Source: Methanomicrobiales archaeon (lineage in GTDB: Archaea > Halobacteriota > Methanomicrobia > Methanomicrobiales > Methanospirillaceae). From it: 32,240 nucleotides of DNA. Made by a program: the position numbers and the translations under genes. Numbering within the stretch: the first letter of the stretch is position 1; each line of letters begins with the position of its first letter. Where the stretch lies: the NCBI GenBank assembly GCA_026394715.1, contig JAPKXR010000176.1, positions 1-32,240 on the forward strand. The letters run 5' to 3'. Of this stretch, positions 17,450 through 25,949 are shown piece after piece. The notes under the pieces are model-generated. The model was not told the origin of the DNA, searched no databases, and worked only from the letters and a program-made list of their open reading frames with translations.

Positions 17450-18870
17450 TCATCTCCACGCCCCCTTCGGCACCCCCATCTCTAACCGTGCACCCTTCCC
17501 CGGCTCCCCTGTCTCTTTGATCGTAATCCCGGTACTATCGAGAATTTTGCGTACAAAAATGAGACTGCTCATCGAAGCCCGGGTCCCGTCACCACGTAAA
17601 AATATACGTTCCTTCTTCTCCTGCGGAATGCCAATACCATCATCTTCAAAGAATATAGTGGCCCGGTCAGAAGTAACCGTGTACCATATCCGAATCCGGG
17701 TGACATGGCCCCCGTGTTGCCCCGGGTTCTCGAAAAGGCGCTGGCATACCTTTTCCAGCAGGGGATCAGCAAAGATCTCAAGGTTTTCGGTTTCGATTCT
17801 GGGCCGGATATTCCCAATAGATATATGGGAGAGTCCGAACAACATTGTCATCTTCACATTCTGCCAGGCAGGGGATTGTACACCCGGTTCCTGGTAATAT
17901 TTCGAATATTCAATGGTAGCCTGGATTGACTGGATCTCCCGGACACCTTTTTGTACAGTCTCGATGATACAGTCCTGCCAGGCTAATTGAATTTTTGCCA
18001 GCTCAAGACAGTTGCTCAGGGCAAAGATATGGTTGGATAAGTCCTGTCGTGTCAGTTGGGAGAGGACATTGAGCTTCTGGTTCGCCCGACGGAGTGTTTC
18101 TTGTGCGATTTTTGCGTCCGTTGATATCTTCTACCGTCGAGAGAATGTAAGGCCTGCATCCGATCACAATAACGCTGGAGGAAAACTGGCTGGTACGGAT
18201 CTCTCCGGATTTTGTCCGGGTATGTAATTCCATCCCACCTACGAAATGCCTTTCCTGAAGCGCGGAGGCCAGCTGTTCCTGTTCATCGTTATCCGCGAAA
18301 ATCCCCAGTTCCCCGGAAGTTTTGCCAACTACCTCTTCCCGGCAATATCCGGTATTCCGCGTAAATGCATCGTTGACATCTACAAAAACACCATCGGTCG
18401 CCGAAACAAGCGTCATTGAAATCGGGTTACTCTTAAAAATCGTTGCAAACGTGTTCTCAGATTCACGTAATGCTTCTTCCGCCCGATTTCCTTCCACTGC
18501 TTTTTTGATCTGGTGTGAGAGTTCGGCAAACTGTGCGCCCGGTTCACCGCCTTTCTGGAGATAGAAGTCTGCACCGCTGTTGATCGCCTGGATGACCACT
18601 TCTTCCCTGCCTTTGCCAGTGAACAGAATGAACGGGACCGACCCAAATTTATTCCGGACCTCGACGAGGAACTGGATGCCGTTCATGCCAGGCATCTGGT
18701 AATCGGAGATGATGGTATCGAATTTCTCCTTTTTAAGGAGTGTTAAGGCAGCAGGCGCCGAATCAATGGTTGTTACAGAAAACACACCAACCTGCTCAAA
18801 GGAAGATCCTGCCAATATCAAGAAGGTCTGGTTCGTCATCGACATAGAGTACCCGGAGGGGACCATCCAT
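17450..18870 (-). pseudogene. Broken REC-PAS kinase-like gene with two single-base frameshifts; H-box His replaced by Gln
   Basis: Joining three frames gives one protein. Part one starts MDGPLRVLYVDDEPDLLD and runs to FL at about 18801. Part two is the rest of the receiver (ISDYQMPGMNG, then FTGKGREE) and a PAS domain. Part three is a kinase-like module to the stop at 17450. The first shift is one extra T in a T-run (18798-18800 on the plus strand). The second is one extra A at 18121-18122, just after STVEDI. The H box would read LTRQDLSNH, with Gln in place of His, and the lid GDGTRASMSSLIFVRK lacks GLGL. It thus belongs to the histidine-less group and is very close to the module of the 12544-15720 gene. 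Its ATG shares one base with the stop of the gene upstream (TAATG). Both shifts are length changes in short base runs, so sequencing error remains possible. Confidence 0.8.
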
Positions 18871-20309
18871 TATGCACCATACCCCACCGTACGCAATATA
18901 CCTTCCGGCACCATCATCTCGAACCGTGCCCCTTTTGCCCGGGATCACCCGTCTCTTTGATGGTAATGCCGGTGATATCGAGGATCTCCCGGGATATGGC
19001 CAGGCCAAGCCCGGTATTCTCCCCAAAACCCCGGTCGAAGATTATTTTCTTCCCGAAAACCGGGATCCCTACACCGTCGTCCTCGCAGACGATGGTCCGA
19101 TCATCTCCGGATCCCTGGGAACGAAAAACGGATGGTCGTGATCTTCCCGCCGTACCGCACCGCGTTGTCAACCAGGTTGAAAAAGACGCTGGCGGTCAAC
19201 GGGTCGGCGAACACTTCTATACCTGCAGCCAGATCGTTTTTCACCAGGATCTTTCCGAGTGGGGCTTCATTAGCCGCATTTTCGACGAGGTTGCGGCAGT
19301 CCAACCATGTGGGAGACTAAACACCAATCTGTTCGTACTCTTTGGTGAAACGGATCGTAGCAGCGATCCCGGAACTCATCTTTGTGATCTGGTTGAAATA
19401 ATCCTTAAGCGTTGGGTCCGGGGCTTTTGCATGTAATATCTCAATAAACCCATCCAATGCCAGGAGCTGATTGTAGATCTCGTGGCGGGTAATACGGGAG
19501 AGTTGAGTGAGTTTGCTATTGGACGAAAACAGCTCCTCTTCCACCTGCTTTCGTGAAGTCTCATCACGGTAGCGTGCAACAATCTCACCTGAGGGCAGTT
19601 TGAAGATAAAATTATCGCGCCACCCTGATATCCTGTTATCCTTGTAGAAAGAAACGGGTAATGATTCGGGTACACCCGTATGCCAGACACGCCGGAGAAT
19701 GTTGAGGAACCCAAATTCCTGCACCCCGGGGAATACCTCCGTCAGACGGTGCCCGATAACCTCTTCCCGTGTTATCTTCTCTTTTTTCTCTGCAGCATGG
19801 TTAAATTCAAGGATTTCAAAGTCTTCACCATCCATTAAGGCCGAGTAAACTGCAATGCAATCAGGCATGTTTTCAACAAGGGAACGATAGCGGTTCTCGC
19901 TAACTTTTAACGCTTTTTCAGCGATTCTCTGCGCTACTATCATCAGGATATGATGTGAAAGCCCAGGCAAACTGCGCATCAGGGTTACCCCCTTTCTGGA
20001 GGTAAAAGTCTGCCCCGTTGTTGATTGCCAGGGTGACCACCTCTTCCCTCCCCCTGCCGGTAAACAGGATGAAGGGGACTTTCCATACCTGTGCCCGCAC
20101 CTCAATAAGGAACTGGATGCCATCCATGTCGGGCATCTGGTAATCAGAAATGATGGCAGCGGATTGTTCTCTGACGAGGAGTTCTAAGGCAGCATTCGCT
20201 GATTCGAGGGTTAATATGAAATATCACCAGATTTCTCAAGAAACCGTTTGCCGATGTCCAGGAGAAATGGTTCATCATCAACGTAGAGTACCCGGAGTGG
20301 AATAGTTAT
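18870..20309 (-). pseudogene. Decayed REC-PAS-histidine kinase gene with several frameshifts, a nonsense codon and a lost start
   Basis: Joining frames reconstructs a receiver (IPLRVLYVDDEPFLLDIG, then ISDYQMPDMDG and FTGRGREE), a PAS domain (ENRYRSLVENMPDCIAVY) and a kinase. The kinase once had normal motifs: H box LSRITRHEIYNQ, N box LVDNAVRYGG, G1 CEDDGVGIP and lid GENTGLGLAISRE. Lesions seen: the aligned start codon is ATA (20307-20309), with frameshifts near 20216-20226, 19958-19968, 19108-19120 and 18930-18942. An in-frame TAG also lies at 19317-19319, between QIGV and SPTWLD. The downstream frame ends in TAA overlapping the ATG of the next broken gene. It is a tandem paralogue of that gene. 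Six lesions make true decay more likely than sequencing error. Confidence 0.8.
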
Positions 20310-20340
20310 AGCACTCCATCCCCGCGATACACCTTATCTC

Positions 20341-20380
20341 TTTCGGCATTATCATCCAGAACCGTGCTCCTTTGCCCGGC
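20341..20380 (-). pseudogene. Remnant of a histidine-kinase C-terminal tail
   Basis: In a frame different from the PAS protein, the minus strand encodes PGKGARFWMIMPK. This corresponds to the conserved end of the island's kinases (GARFE-x3-PKG). The bulk of the kinase module is missing, so this is what remains after a deletion or recombination. Confidence 0.6.
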
Positions 20381-23300
20381 TACCCGCAGCACCGTTCCAA
20401 CCGGCTTCCGTTTCAGTGATATCATGGATGATGGAAAAGAGGAGCGTCTTTCCGCCAATGGCTACGGGAGAGGAGTGCACCTCAACAGTCCTTGCCTCTC
20501 CGCTCGAATGCCGGTGTTGTGAAGTGAACGTGGTGATCTGCCCCCGTGCTACCTTTGCCCGCAACGCCTTCACCTCTTTTGGAGGCAGGGTGTTAATCTC
20601 ATCAATGGATAACGTACAGATAGTTTCCCTTGACCTGCCGTAGAACCGTTCAGCAGCCAGGTTTGCATCCATGATCATACCGGACCCGGGATCGATCAGG
20701 AGCATAACGGAATCATGGCACTCGAACATCACGCCGAAGATCTTCTCCCTCTTCTGCTGCGCCTCAGCAATTGGTTTACGCCCGGTGATATCGATCAGCA
20801 TCAGGCTGAGGGCTGCTTCAGCTCCTTCACTTGCCGGGGCCGGCCCCGCAATTACCTGTACCCGGAATGGTGGCCCATGCGGATATATCAGGTACATCTC
20901 GCAGGATTGCCGATTCCCCGTCTTGATAAGCTCATTCCGGCAGCCATAGAAGACAGCCTGATGATCCGGTACGATAAACCTGGAAAACGACGTGTTGACC
21001 AGGTTTTTCCGGTCCACACCAAGCAGGGTTGCGGTGGTAAAATTGGCATTGGTGATCAGCCCCTGTTTATTGAGGGTCAGATATCCTGCAGGCGCCAGGT
21101 CATACAGTTCAAAATACCGTTCACGGTACTGGTCGAGATGGGCTTGCACCTTTCGTAGCTCCTCGTTCTGCATCTCCAGTTCAGTCTGGTGAAGATGGAG
21201 TTCTGCTTCCGTCTTCTGCAGACAGTCAGACGTTGTCTTCAGGACATAGCTGGATTTTTCCCGGAGGTCTTCCTCCTTCCGTTTACGACTGGTGATATCG
21301 TGAAAGATCCCAAGCATACCAGAAACATTTCCGGCCTCATCCAGAATAGGAGTTTTTAATGTGGAGACCCAGGATTCCTTACCATTTACGATATACCGCT
21401 CTTCAATCGTGTGGGTGGCACCGGACGCCATGACTTCCCGGTCATACGCCCGGTACTTATCAGCCAGATCACGGGGATAGAAGTCATAATCGGTCTTTCC
21501 CACAATTGCTTCAACGGCAATCCCAAGGTCACGGGCATAGTGTTCATTGCACGAGACATAGGCATCGTTCGTATCCTTGGTAAAGATCTTCTCAGGGATA
21601 TTCTCAACAAGCGTCCGGTACTTATGTTCACTCGCTTCCAGTGCGGCCTCCGCCATTTTGCGCTTGTTAATATCCAGGTGCACTGAAACCCATACCAGTC
21701 CATACTCAGGATGATTAAACGTTGTAGTAGTGGCATTGCACCAGAACATTGTCCCATCCTTTCGGATATTTTGGATCTCTCCATTCCATTCGCCAGTCTG
21801 CAGAAGACTCGTGATAATTTCGTCGGCGACGACCTGGGGATCCTTCTCACCCGGTGCATTGATGATACGTATGTGTCTTTTTGTAAGTTCGCCGGCACCA
21901 TATCCAAACATGCATTCGAAGCGGGGATTTGCATAGACAATAACGCCGTCACGGGCCTGGATCATCACCACACCTTCAGCCATGTTCTGAACAATCCTGC
22001 TCTGAAGGTCCAGCGACTCTTCCGCCCGCCTGCGTTCGGTAATATCAATGTTTGATCCTTCATAAAAAAGCACGGTACCTTCCGTATCCCGGATGGTCCG
22101 CGCAGTGATTGAGACCCAGAAACGGGTACCATCCCGTTTTTTGTGCAGGGTTTCATAATTCTCAATCCTATCTTGCTCCGCAAGAATCCGGACCACTTCG
22201 TTCCGGTCTTCCGGATTGGCATAGAGGTGCTGGTTGACATCTATACGGGTATGTAACATCCCGGCAGCTTCGGTATACCCGTACATGTGGGCAAATGCAT
22301 CATTTACATCGATCAGCAAGCCGCCAGGTGTAGTTTTGAATAACCCTGATACAGATTTTTCAAAAATATCCCGGTATTTTTGCTCGCTTTCCCGCAGTGC
22401 CTCTTCCGCCCGCTTGCGTTCGGTGATGTCTTTTGCAAAACAGCAACAGTACTGTTTGTCCTTGAACTCGAGATAATTGAGGACCATTTCAACAGGGACC
22501 ACGCGGCCGTCATGACCGATGATGGCAGTTTCAAACATGTAATACCGGTCCCGCAGGATTACTTCCCAGGTCTCATCCCACGAAAACGGGAAAACCCCGT
22601 CAATGATATCCTGAAATTTTTCCGTACCCAAATCGCGGTGCTGGTAACCCAGCACCTTCCGGGCTTCCCGGTTCATGTACACGAACCGGCCCCCACGACT
22701 GGCCCACATGATCAGGTACGATGCGTTATCCACAGCAAACTGGGTGAACTGGAGCTTGAGATATGTCCTCTCGTGGCTGGCAATCTCATGATAGATCTGC
22801 CGGTTCAGGTCCTGGACCTCAGCCAGGCGTTCCTGTGCCATGGATTCTCTCTCTTCCACACCTTTCTGTACCGTCTCTTTAAGATTTTTCATATCGGTAA
22901 TGTCACTACCGGTACCCATGTACCCAATCGATTTTCCAGCCTGGTCAAACAAAATCCGGAATATCCACCGCTGCAACCGGGAGTCCCCCCGGGGAGTAAT
23001 GGCCCTGAAATCCAGTGATGACACCGGGTGAGCAGAGTCCAGCGAGAGGAGGCATTGTTTAATCCTGGTATAATCGCTTTTTGGTACCGTTGGTCGCCAC
23101 CGGTGACCGGTAAGTTCGGTTTTTCCTTTCTGCAGAAGGTCACTATATGCCCGGTTCACGTAGGTGAGCGTGCCATCCGGTGTAAACCGGCAGATATATT
23201 CTGTCATGTCCAGTTCGGCAAGCGAATCATCTGCGCCATACTCGTTCCGGTGGGGATAACTGGCAACTGCCGGTATATCGGCAATAAGGGCAACTCCCGG

Positions 23301-23807
23301 CTCCCCGTTCTCGAAAAAAACCGGTAGAATAGTTAACGTGCACGGCAGGGAACGGTCGGCAAGCACAAGTTCCGCTGAAACCTTGATTTCTTTCCCTTTC
23401 AGGCCGTCCCGGATTAACCGGGTAAGTTCGGGAATTGATTCAACGAAAAATGGCAGTTGTCCGGTAGTTTTTCCGATGAGGTCCCGTTTTGCCAGGTGCA
23501 GGAGTTGCCGGAACGGTTCATTCATATCGACAACGGCCTCCCCCCTGCCAAATACGAGGACGCCGTTGTTTGAGAGCTTCAGCACCGCATCAACCGGTAA
23601 CTTATTTGCCTGACAATAGATTTTGGCCGCCCCAACCCGTTTGAGGGTGACCCGGCCCTGCATCTGGAGCAGGTGTAAGTTATTTGCAGCTGCATTACGA
23701 TTCATGCCAAGCATTTCAGAAATATTTTTTATCGTCATTCCCTCAGGATTTTCTGATAATAAAGCCCGGATACTGGAAATTTCATCAGGAAATTTTTCTA
23801 CTGGCAT
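20352..23807 (-). CDS. HTH-domain protein with eight PAS domains and no kinase module
   Basis: The 1151-aa product starts with a winged helix-turn-helix (about 8-70; NISEMLGMNRNAAANNLHLL, then a wing LKRVGAAKIYC). Eight PAS-like domains follow at about 75-185, 195-315, 345-470, 480-600, 605-730, 735-855, 900-1015 and 1020-1135. A coiled coil (about 860-900, LHLHQTELEMQNEELRK) separates the sixth and seventh. No membrane helix is visible. HTH-PAS proteins of this type are common in Methanomicrobiales and are thought to act as DNA-binding sensors. The protein ends directly after the last PAS (IIHDITE) with a short unrelated tail. The DNA beyond encodes a kinase-like tail PGKGARFWMIMPK in another frame (20341-20380), suggesting a lost kinase module. 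ATG 23807 is chosen from the family start MP-x-x-KFPDE; a TTG seven codons upstream is possible, and neither has a strong ribosome binding site. Confidence 0.85.
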   Translation of the reverse strand: MPVEKFPDEISSIRALLSENPEGMTIKNISEMLGMNRNAAANNLHLLQMQGRVTLKRVGAAKIYCQANKLPVDAVLKLSNNGVLVFGRGEAVVDMNEPFRQLLHLAKRDLIGKTTGQLPFFVESIPELTRLIRDGLKGKEIKVSAELVLADRSLPCTLTILPVFFENGEPGVALIADIPAVASYPHRNEYGADDSLAELDMTEYICRFTPDGTLTYVNRAYSDLLQKGKTELTGHRWRPTVPKSDYTRIKQCLLSLDSAHPVSSLDFRAITPRGDSRLQRWIFRILFDQAGKSIGYMGTGSDITDMKNLKETVQKGVEERESMAQERLAEVQDLNRQIYHEIASHERTYLKLQFTQFAVDNASYLIMWASRGGRFVYMNREARKVLGYQHRDLGTEKFQDIIDGVFPFSWDETWEVILRDRYYMFETAIIGHDGRVVPVEMVLNYLEFKDKQYCCCFAKDITERKRAEEALRESEQKYRDIFEKSVSGLFKTTPGGLLIDVNDAFAHMYGYTEAAGMLHTRIDVNQHLYANPEDRNEVVRILAEQDRIENYETLHKKRDGTRFWVSITARTIRDTEGTVLFYEGSNIDITERRRAEESLDLQSRIVQNMAEGVVMIQARDGVIVYANPRFECMFGYGAGELTKRHIRIINAPGEKDPQVVADEIITSLLQTGEWNGEIQNIRKDGTMFWCNATTTTFNHPEYGLVWVSVHLDINKRKMAEAALEASEHKYRTLVENIPEKIFTKDTNDAYVSCNEHYARDLGIAVEAIVGKTDYDFYPRDLADKYRAYDREVMASGATHTIEERYIVNGKESWVSTLKTPILDEAGNVSGMLGIFHDITSRKRKEEDLREKSSYVLKTTSDCLQKTEAELHLHQTELEMQNEELRKVQAHLDQYRERYFELYDLAPAGYLTLNKQGLITNANFTTATLLGVDRKNLVNTSFSRFIVPDHQAVFYGCRNELIKTGNRQSCEMYLIYPHGPPFRVQVIAGPAPASEGAEAALSLMLIDITGRKPIAEAQQKREKIFGVMFECHDSVMLLIDPGSGMIMDANLAAERFYGRSRETICTLSIDEINTLPPKEVKALRAKVARGQITTFTSQHRHSSGEARTVEVHSSPVAIGGKTLLFSIIHDITETEAGWNGAAGSRAKEHGSG

Positions 23808-23865
23808 CGTTACTTCATCATAGCTCAACGGATCTTATCTAGCTTCCGTTCGTGCCAGAGATTAA

Positions 23866-23885
23866 TGCCGTGCATATATGTACAT
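23866..23885 (-). promoter_or_regulatory. Putative TATA box of the HTH-PAS gene
   Basis: CATATATG (23873-23880), inside a near-palindromic GTGCATATATGTAC context, lies about 66 bases before the chosen ATG. This would give a leader of about 40 bases. Sequence and spacing fit an archaeal promoter; no start site is proven. Confidence 0.4.
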
Positions 23886-24010
23886 TTATCAATATCAAGA
23901 TCCATTGTGACATATCCGCTTGTGCAGGGCAGGTGAACGTACCGTCTGGGAAGGGGACCGTTTAACCCCGTCATTCGAAAAAATGGGCATGACACCTGCA
24001 GGCCACAGGC

Positions 24011-24028
24011 GCAAAAGATGAATATACC
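24011..24028 (+). promoter_or_regulatory. Putative BRE/TATA promoter of the polyglucose cluster
   Basis: GCAAAAGA followed by GAATATACC fits an archaeal BRE plus TATA box. The expected start site is near 24050, just before the GTG at 24061. It could drive the small ORF, GH57 and GT4 genes as one transcript. Confidence 0.4.
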
Positions 24029-24060
24029 GGGCGGCACATCGTGCCGGGAGGACCCGCACG

Positions 24061-24264
24061 GTGAGACAGGAGATAATAGAACAGGAAGTCGCCGCACTCT
24101 GGGTCCGCTACTCGGTCATCGAAAAAATGTCGGGTACCTATTCAGATTGTATCGAAAACCGGGCATGTGACCCCATCCGCCGGATAATTTCTGCGGACCT
24201 GGAGGATACCCCGGGACAGATACCCCGGGTGAAACAGGCGGAGAGGGAACCCACGACAGAGTGA
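24061..24264 (+). CDS. Small 67-aa protein of unknown function upstream of the GH57 gene
   Basis: GTG start with GGGAGG nine bases before it and a promoter-like element about 40 bases upstream. Composition is that of a soluble charged protein (EIIEQEVAALWVRYSVIEKM) with two cysteines; codon use resembles the neighbours, with GC-rich third positions. I do not recognise the family. It is followed by a 227-base leader with a hairpin before the glycosidase gene. Confidence 0.45.
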   Translation: MRQEIIEQEVAALWVRYSVIEKMSGTYSDCIENRACDPIRRIISADLEDTPGQIPRVKQAEREPTTE

Positions 24265-24296
24265 ACGGCCCCTTGAAAAAGAGGCACCGCCGTTAA

Positions 24297-24341
24297 AACC
24301 CTGCAGGCCCCGTGAAACCTGGGCGCAACCGTTGCAGGGTT
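24297..24341 (+). repeat. Inverted repeat in the leader of the GH57-GT4 genes
   Basis: AACCCTGCA (24297-24305) and TGCAGGGTT (24333-24341) are perfect nine-base complements around a 27-base loop. It sits between the small ORF stop and the GH57 start and could fold in the RNA. No T-run follows, so a simple terminator is unlikely. Confidence 0.5.
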
Positions 24342-24491
24342 GGAAAAGGAAAGAGCAACAATGCCGGATTGTAACAGGTATTCCGGTGGATTGAAACGAA
24401 ATCCCCGAGGGTTGGGGAAGAAGGAACGATGAAATCAGGAAAAAATGTGACAAAAAATCAGAAAACTTCTGAAACCCAAAGGAGAGAAACG

Positions 24492-25949
24492 ATGCCCGAT
24501 GTTTGTTTTGGTTTTGAAGTGCACCAGCCATTCCGCCTCAACCGGCATTTCTCACCCAACCCGAAGGTAAAGAAAAAAGATCTGCATGCGCTCTATTTTG
24601 ACGAAATGAACAAGGAGGTACTGGCGAGGGTAGCGGAGAAGTGTTACATACCTGCCACCACGGTAATCCTCGAGAAGCTGGACGAAGGGTTCCAGGTTGC
24701 GTTCTCCTTCTCAGGGACCCTTATCGAGCAGCTGGAGAAGTGGCAGCCGGATGTCCTGTCCCTCTTCGATTCAGTCGCCCGTCATAGCAACTGTGAACTG
24801 CTCGGGCAGACCTACTACCACAGCATTGCCGGGTGTTTTGGAGACAAATTTGAGTTCATCGAGCAGGCCCGGATGCACGCCGACCTGATGCATGACCACT
24901 TTAAGGTCCGCCCCACGGTCTTCGAAAATACCGAGTTTACCTTCAATAACACGATTGCAACAATCGCAAAAGAGGTGGGATATGCCGGCATCTTCACGGA
25001 AGGCGTTGACCGGGTCCTTGGCTGGCGCAGCCCGCACCATATCTACACCTGCAATGATATGCCCGTCCTCCTGCGTGATACCCAGTTATCAGATGACATC
25101 GCGTTCCGGTTTGCCAACCAGGGCTGGGACCAGTACCCATTGAAAGCAGACACCTATGCACACTGGCTGGCCGGCGCATCCGGTGACCTCATCACCATCT
25201 TCATCGATTACGAGACCTTCGGGGAGCACATCTGGACAGAGACCGGGATCTTCGGTTTCCTCTCCCACCTGCCCGGCGAGCTGAAAAAACGGGGAGTTAA
25301 CACGGTCCTGCCAGCAGAGGCGCTGACCAGGTATGCGCCGGTCGGTATGATCGATGTCCACCATACCATCTCGTGGGCAGATATCGAAAAGGACGCGTCG
25401 GCATGGATGGGCAACGAGCGGCAGCACACGGCCTACTCGGCAATCCAAAAAGCGGCGGCCTTTGCCAGCAAAGACAAGTCAACCTGGCGGTACCTCCAGA
25501 CGAGCGACCACTTCTATTACATGGCCTCCAAGTACGGGACCTGCGGCGAGGTTCATAACTACTTCAGCCACCACGAGGCAGACGACGCGTTCAGGACATA
25601 TATGGCGGTCCTTTCCGACTTTGAAAGCCGCAACATACAGGGGATGAAAGACCGCAAGTCCGCAAAGACGTTGCGGACCCTGCCCCCCGGACAGGCATTT
25701 CATTTTGCCGGCCCGACTGGCTTTGTCGGCTATGCCGCCTATAACCTTGACCAGTTTGAAAAACTGCTCAGTATCGTGCCCGAAGAGTCAGTCCGCTACC
25801 ACCAGGAGCGCGGGGATATCGCCCGCTGGATCGGGGAAACGCTGGGAGATGAGGGACTGGCTGAAAGTGTTAAAGACTGCGAGGACCAGAGAAAACTCAT
25901 TGAGATCGTCAAAACACGGAGGGAACTGCTATGGAGTCACGTAAGTTAG
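24492..25949 (+). CDS. Glycoside hydrolase family 57 alpha-glucan enzyme (alpha-amylase type)
   Basis: GH57 enzymes are retaining enzymes that cut or transfer alpha-1,4 or alpha-1,6 glucan bonds, usually inside the cell in archaea. The 485-aa product starts VCFGFEVHQPFRLNRHF, the first conserved region. The probable nucleophile is Glu170 in GIFTEGVDRVLGW and the acid/base Asp239 in TIFIDYETFGEH; ENTEFTFNN is a further conserved region. There is no signal peptide, in keeping with a role on stored polyglucose. AGGAG seven bases before ATG 24492 decides the start; an in-frame ATG at 24429 would add 21 unusual residues. The gene overlaps the next by 19 bases. Exact specificity (amylase, 4-alpha-glucanotransferase or branching type) cannot be told from sequence alone. 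Confidence 0.92.
   Translation: MPDVCFGFEVHQPFRLNRHFSPNPKVKKKDLHALYFDEMNKEVLARVAEKCYIPATTVILEKLDEGFQVAFSFSGTLIEQLEKWQPDVLSLFDSVARHSNCELLGQTYYHSIAGCFGDKFEFIEQARMHADLMHDHFKVRPTVFENTEFTFNNTIATIAKEVGYAGIFTEGVDRVLGWRSPHHIYTCNDMPVLLRDTQLSDDIAFRFANQGWDQYPLKADTYAHWLAGASGDLITIFIDYETFGEHIWTETGIFGFLSHLPGELKKRGVNTVLPAEALTRYAPVGMIDVHHTISWADIEKDASAWMGNERQHTAYSAIQKAAAFASKDKSTWRYLQTSDHFYYMASKYGTCGEVHNYFSHHEADDAFRTYMAVLSDFESRNIQGMKDRKSAKTLRTLPPGQAFHFAGPTGFVGYAAYNLDQFEKLLSIVPEESVRYHQERGDIARWIGETLGDEGLAESVKDCEDQRKLIEIVKTRRELLWSHVS

Noticed and set aside
17340-17897. Plus-strand open frame of 185 codons
   Set aside because: It mirrors the minus-strand kinase tail, whose motifs are clear. Similar plus-strand shadows occur opposite every kinase of the island because of shared codon bias.
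6777-23807. Idea that the signalling island is a chemotaxis operon
   Set aside because: Only CheR is present; no CheA, CheB, CheW, CheY or methyl-accepting receptor is seen, and the kinases are PAS/GAF types.
24297-24341. Hairpin as a transcription terminator of the 67-codon gene
   Set aside because: No T-run follows on the plus strand, and the loop is 27 bases long.
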